From: Bacteroidota bacterium
GTDB taxonomy: Bacteria; Bacteroidota; Ignavibacteria; Ignavibacteriales; Ignavibacteriaceae
DNA length: 64,000 bases
Direction: 5' to 3'
Assembly: GCA_020161395.1 (NCBI GenBank)
Contig: JAIUOE010000003.1
Coordinates: forward strand, 186,001 to 250,000
A program made the position numbers and the translations under genes. The notes under the pieces are model-generated. The model saw nothing but the letters and a program-made list of their open reading frames with translations, did no database searches and had not been told where the DNA came from. Each line of letters begins with the position of its first letter. Position 1 is the stretch's first letter. Positions 61,221 to 64,000 of this stretch are shown one piece after another.

Positions 61221-62483
61221 ATGCGAACAATTTCCACACTTTTTGTCCTCCTCATCCTGGCAGCACCTGTGTTTGGCCAGAGTATAAACGGCAGGATCAG
61301 TTCATCTGTCTACATGTTTGAGAGATATGATGCCCCTGCCACCTCCGACTTCCAAGCCAGAGGTTACCATTCTGCGATCCTTAATCTGAATTACGAAAAA
61401 TTCTCTTTAAGGACTCATTTAAATTACGAGAATTACTTCAATACAAGCGCCGATTCAAGATTGAGGGTCTATAACCTCTATTTTGAAGCCAGAAAACTTT
61501 TTGACATAGCAACTGTGAAGATTGGAAGACAACCTGTCTTTTCAACAATTGCCGGCGGGGTTTTCGATGGTGTTTCGGTAAATGCAGCTTACAAAATGTT
61601 CGGACTCGATGCATGGTATGGCGGAAATGTCCCTGCTTACCAGAAACTTGAGATCACCGACAGTTGGAAAGACGACTATTTACTCGGTGGAGAATTGAAG
61701 GCTCAGATTATCCCACAACTGCTCATTGGTGTTGGTGGATTCGTCAAGAACTTTAAGCCTTATTCATATACGGCTACCCGTCTTGATGACGCTTTCAACC
61801 CCATCTCGGTGCTGATTCAGGAAAAATCGAACCAGTATAAATTCCTCCAGGGAAGAATCTCGTATGATCAGGGCGAAGGCTTTCAGTTCAACGCAAGATA
61901 TGAATATGACATGAATTATCAGAAAACATCCAGAATTGAGTTCGATGGTGTCTCAAGTCCTGTGAAAAACTGGCATTTCAATGTCTATTATAACTACCTC
62001 GCACCAAGGATCAGATACAATTCAATCTTCTCTGTGTTCGATTTTGCCAACACCACAGAACTTGAAATCGGTGCCGGATACGACCTGACGAAAAGCATCA
62101 CACTCAACGGTAGAGTTGGAGTTGTAAGCTATCAGGGCGATAATGCAAGCAGGTTCACAATCTCTGCAAACACAAACTTTGGCTCATTGAGCTACAGAAA
62201 AAGTATGGGTTATGCCGGTGAACAGGATGCAATTTCGTTGTATCTCGCCAAGTCGCTTTTCGACGGGCTTATTACCCCTTCAGCAGGAATTGCTTATACG
62301 AGTTATAAACTCTCTCCTGACGCAGAAACAAACAGTCTGACAACAATTATGGGGGGTCTGAATATCAGAGCCATCAGATGGTTGTCTTTCGACCTTCAGG
62401 CTCAATACCTGAACAACAAAATATACAAGAACGATCTCAGAATGTTCTTCAAAGCTAATTACTGGTTTAACACAATTTTTTAG
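61221..62483 (+). CDS. Outer-membrane beta-barrel protein of the cytochrome operon
   Basis: A 420-residue protein with a signal peptide (about 1-19) and a full-length series of amphipathic strands (NYEKFSLRTHLNYENYF and others) ending in the terminal Phe of NTIF. It is shorter than MtrB-type barrels. The next gene, 4 bp on, encodes a 14-haem cytochrome, and then a lipoprotein cytochrome, so it may form a porin-cytochrome conduit or hold the cytochromes at the outer membrane. Family not identified. Confidence 0.75.
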   Translation: MRTISTLFVLLILAAPVFGQSINGRISSSVYMFERYDAPATSDFQARGYHSAILNLNYEKFSLRTHLNYENYFNTSADSRLRVYNLYFEARKLFDIATVKIGRQPVFSTIAGGVFDGVSVNAAYKMFGLDAWYGGNVPAYQKLEITDSWKDDYLLGGELKAQIIPQLLIGVGGFVKNFKPYSYTATRLDDAFNPISVLIQEKSNQYKFLQGRISYDQGEGFQFNARYEYDMNYQKTSRIEFDGVSSPVKNWHFNVYYNYLAPRIRYNSIFSVFDFANTTELEIGAGYDLTKSITLNGRVGVVSYQGDNASRFTISANTNFGSLSYRKSMGYAGEQDAISLYLAKSLFDGLITPSAGIAYTSYKLSPDAETNSLTTIMGGLNIRAIRWLSFDLQAQYLNNKIYKNDLRMFFKANYWFNTIF

Positions 62484-62487
62484 ATAG

Positions 62488-63711
62488 ATGGCTATGAAAA
62501 CAAAATATATTTACTCAAGTCTGACGATCCTTGCTGTTGCGTTTCTGCTCTTTTCGGCTTTTACTTCAAGAAGCCACCTGACTTCAGATTCAACATCAAA
62601 GGTCATCAAATTTTCACACGAGCTCCATTCATCAGTAATGGAATGTGCGGATTGCCATACCGGAATAACAACCGCTACTTCTCTTAACCAAAGAATGCTG
62701 CCCGAGAAATCAGTCTGCGCAAGCTGCCACGATGTCGAAAATTCCGACAAATGCGGCACATGCCACTACGAAGATGTTTACGAACCTCTTAAACAAAAAA
62801 CATCAGGCCTTATTTTCAACCACGCTTTTCATCTTAAAAATGCTCCTCTTGCAAAAAATGGAGAGAAGTGTCTCGGATGTCATAAAGATGTGAACCTTTC
62901 AACAGGCGTCGAAATAAGAGGGAAATACAATCCGACAATGGAAGCCTGCTGGACATGTCACGCAGAAACCAAACTTGCTACCAATGCATGTGAAGCCTGC
63001 CACATCTCCACTGCAAGTCTGATTCCTCAGACCCACAAGCTTGCTGAATTCTCGACCAGACACAAATTTGCTGCCATGGCTCCTGGAGCCAACTGCATGA
63101 TGTGCCACGATAATTCAACATGCCAGGATTGCCATCTTGCCAATTCAGTTATGACGGAAGGCAATACAGGCGAAAGTTTCTACAAACCAAGCGAAGGAAG
63201 CAATTTCACCGATGGAGCAAAGGTTCAAAAACTTTCCAGAGTGCACGATCTTAACTACAGATTCTCCCATGGAATCGATTTTAAGGGAAAAGCCTCTGAT
63301 TGTCAGACCTGCCACCAGACTGAAACTTTCTGCTCTACCTGCCACAACCAAAAAGGCGGCGATTTTGCTCAGGCAGGGTTCGTCCCCTACTCCCATACAA
63401 AAACCAATTTTGTTATGATTGGTGTTGGCTCGGGTGGTGGTGAACATGCACTGCTGGCTAAAAGAGACCTTGGTTCATGTGCTTCCTGCCACGATGCATC
63501 AGGTGCTGATCCTGTCTGTGTACAGTGTCATAACGATGCTGACGGTATCAAAGGAACCAATCCGAAAACTCACCTTTCCGGATTCATGAGAAGCGAAAAT
63601 GGAGACTGGCATAAAGACATGAATTCAGTCTGCTACAATTGTCACACTGATGCAAACGCAAAACCTAACGGAATAACCGGTATAGGATTCTGCGGTTATT
63701 GCCATAAATAA
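62488..63711 (+). CDS. 14-haem c-type cytochrome
   Basis: A 407-residue exported cytochrome. After an N-terminal signal/anchor (about 10-27) there are 14 CxxCH motifs, with variants CADCH, CGTCH, CLGCH, CWTCH, CMMCH, CVQCH and CGYCH, plus many spare His residues for bis-His ligation. This density (one haem per 28 residues) fits an electron conduit like those of dissimilatory metal reducers. Start is ATG 62488; MKTK two codons later is the alternative. It needs cytochrome c maturation genes, which are not seen here, although hemX-like at 50537 is possible. Confidence 0.93.
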   Translation: MAMKTKYIYSSLTILAVAFLLFSAFTSRSHLTSDSTSKVIKFSHELHSSVMECADCHTGITTATSLNQRMLPEKSVCASCHDVENSDKCGTCHYEDVYEPLKQKTSGLIFNHAFHLKNAPLAKNGEKCLGCHKDVNLSTGVEIRGKYNPTMEACWTCHAETKLATNACEACHISTASLIPQTHKLAEFSTRHKFAAMAPGANCMMCHDNSTCQDCHLANSVMTEGNTGESFYKPSEGSNFTDGAKVQKLSRVHDLNYRFSHGIDFKGKASDCQTCHQTETFCSTCHNQKGGDFAQAGFVPYSHTKTNFVMIGVGSGGGEHALLAKRDLGSCASCHDASGADPVCVQCHNDADGIKGTNPKTHLSGFMRSENGDWHKDMNSVCYNCHTDANAKPNGITGIGFCGYCHK

Positions 63712-63728
63712 TCGCCGAGGTTAAGTAA

Positions 63729-64000
63729 ATGAAAAAGTTATATTTTTATTCTGTTTTGTTGTCCGTATCATTAGCGTTCCTCTTTGCAGGTTGCAGTAAG
63801 TTGAAGGAAGACATTCCTGCAGCTCCCGCTGTCAATGCTCATACCGAAGGAATTGTTAAAAGAGGTGCACCCGACCATCACTCCGTTCTGATCAAAAATC
63901 AGAAGTATAATATGAAGCCGTGTACAGCATGTCATGGCAGTAATTATGCCGGCGGAATCATGGGAGCAAGTGCTTCATGCTTAAAATGCCACACTCAGCC
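63729..64000 (+). CDS. Multihaem lipoprotein cytochrome (partial, cut by window end)
   Basis: The first 90 residues of a lipoprotein (LFAGC, Cys 22) with two CxxCH motifs visible (CTACH and CLKCH) before the window ends. It starts 17 bp after the 14-haem cytochrome gene, so it is in the same operon. The lipid anchor suggests an outer-membrane position. The true length and haem count are not visible. Confidence 0.88.
   Translation, partial: MKKLYFYSVLLSVSLAFLFAGCSKLKEDIPAAPAVNAHTEGIVKRGAPDHHSVLIKNQKYNMKPCTACHGSNYAGGIMGASASCLKCHTQ

Noticed and set aside
1-64000. CRISPR array, tRNA or rRNA genes, transposases
   Set aside because: No regularly spaced repeats, no cloverleaf-like or rRNA-like segment and no transposase motifs were recognised in reading both strands.

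Overview
The window looks like a chromosomal segment from a member of the Ignavibacteria or a close relative in the Bacteroidota/Chlorobiota (FCB) group. The evidence is a secreted protein with a C-terminal type IX secretion (T9SS) sorting domain (22780-26043), many lipoproteins with Bacteroidota-style signal peptides, moderate-to-low GC, and a complete C5-pathway haem operon. No rRNA, tRNA, insertion sequence, integrase or CRISPR array was seen, and no gene-free stretch exceeds about 300 bases. Nearly all genes up to position 51 kb lie on the minus strand.

Layout from left to right. (1) 1-4455: a sigma-54-type promoter with two upstream palindromes drives a RecA/KaiC-like ATPase fused to a degenerate GGDEF-like domain, followed by a TPR protein with an outer-membrane barrel; this resembles an exopolysaccharide regulation/export module. 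(2) 4455-16871: ten tightly packed minus-strand genes. They encode an SGNH hydrolase, acyl-AMP ligase, acyl carrier protein and MBOAT acyltransferase (the same four roles as DltD, A, C and B), then an NlpC/P60 endopeptidase, a Tat-exported dipeptide epimerase, two M16 peptidases, a fatty-acid hydroxylase and a GH9 lipoprotein. (3) 17002-18324: a plus-strand NfeD protease. (4) 18389-22624: sucD, ndk, a NUDIX hydrolase, a NamZ-type muramidase and a lipoprotein. (5) 22780-26043: a large T9SS surface protein with an apparent internal thioester domain, behind its own sigma-54-like promoter and a copy of the palindrome.

(6) 26305-36017: an eight-gene minus-strand operon (two alpha/beta hydrolases, an outer-membrane barrel, a duplicated-domain lipoprotein, an acyl-CoA ligase, a sodium/solute symporter, a KASIII-like enzyme lacking its His/Asn residues and a FabG-like dehydrogenase). 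A GbsR/MarR-type regulator lies next to it, and near-identical 20-bp palindromes sit in front of both the regulator and fabG. It reads as an uptake and activation pathway for an unknown carboxylic acid or ester. (7) 36090-42539: a five-gene signalling operon (PAS histidine kinase, CarH-like B12 photosensor without a DNA-binding domain, histidine kinase, KaiB-like protein, hybrid kinase). (8) 42614-51364: the haem operon hemX-A-C-D-E-N-H-Y, transcribed toward the signalling genes.

(9) 51558-57495: small lipoproteins, YceH, and a plus-strand sulfur module (TSUP exporter, rhodanese, CstB-like persulfide dioxygenase). (10) 57532-61023: a minus-strand archaemetzincin and a two-component system whose kinase carries two haem-binding motifs in its periplasmic domain and whose regulator is a sigma-54 activator. 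(11) 61221-64000: a divergent plus-strand outer-membrane barrel, a 14-haem cytochrome and the start of a lipoprotein cytochrome, probably a respiratory or extracellular electron-transfer conduit.

The most distinctive signals are the repeated TGTCTCA-N3-TGAGA palindromes linked to sigma-54 promoters, the CarH-like light sensor in a Kai/kinase operon beside haem synthesis, the thioester-containing T9SS adhesin, and the GbsR-controlled acyl pathway with an altered KASIII triad.
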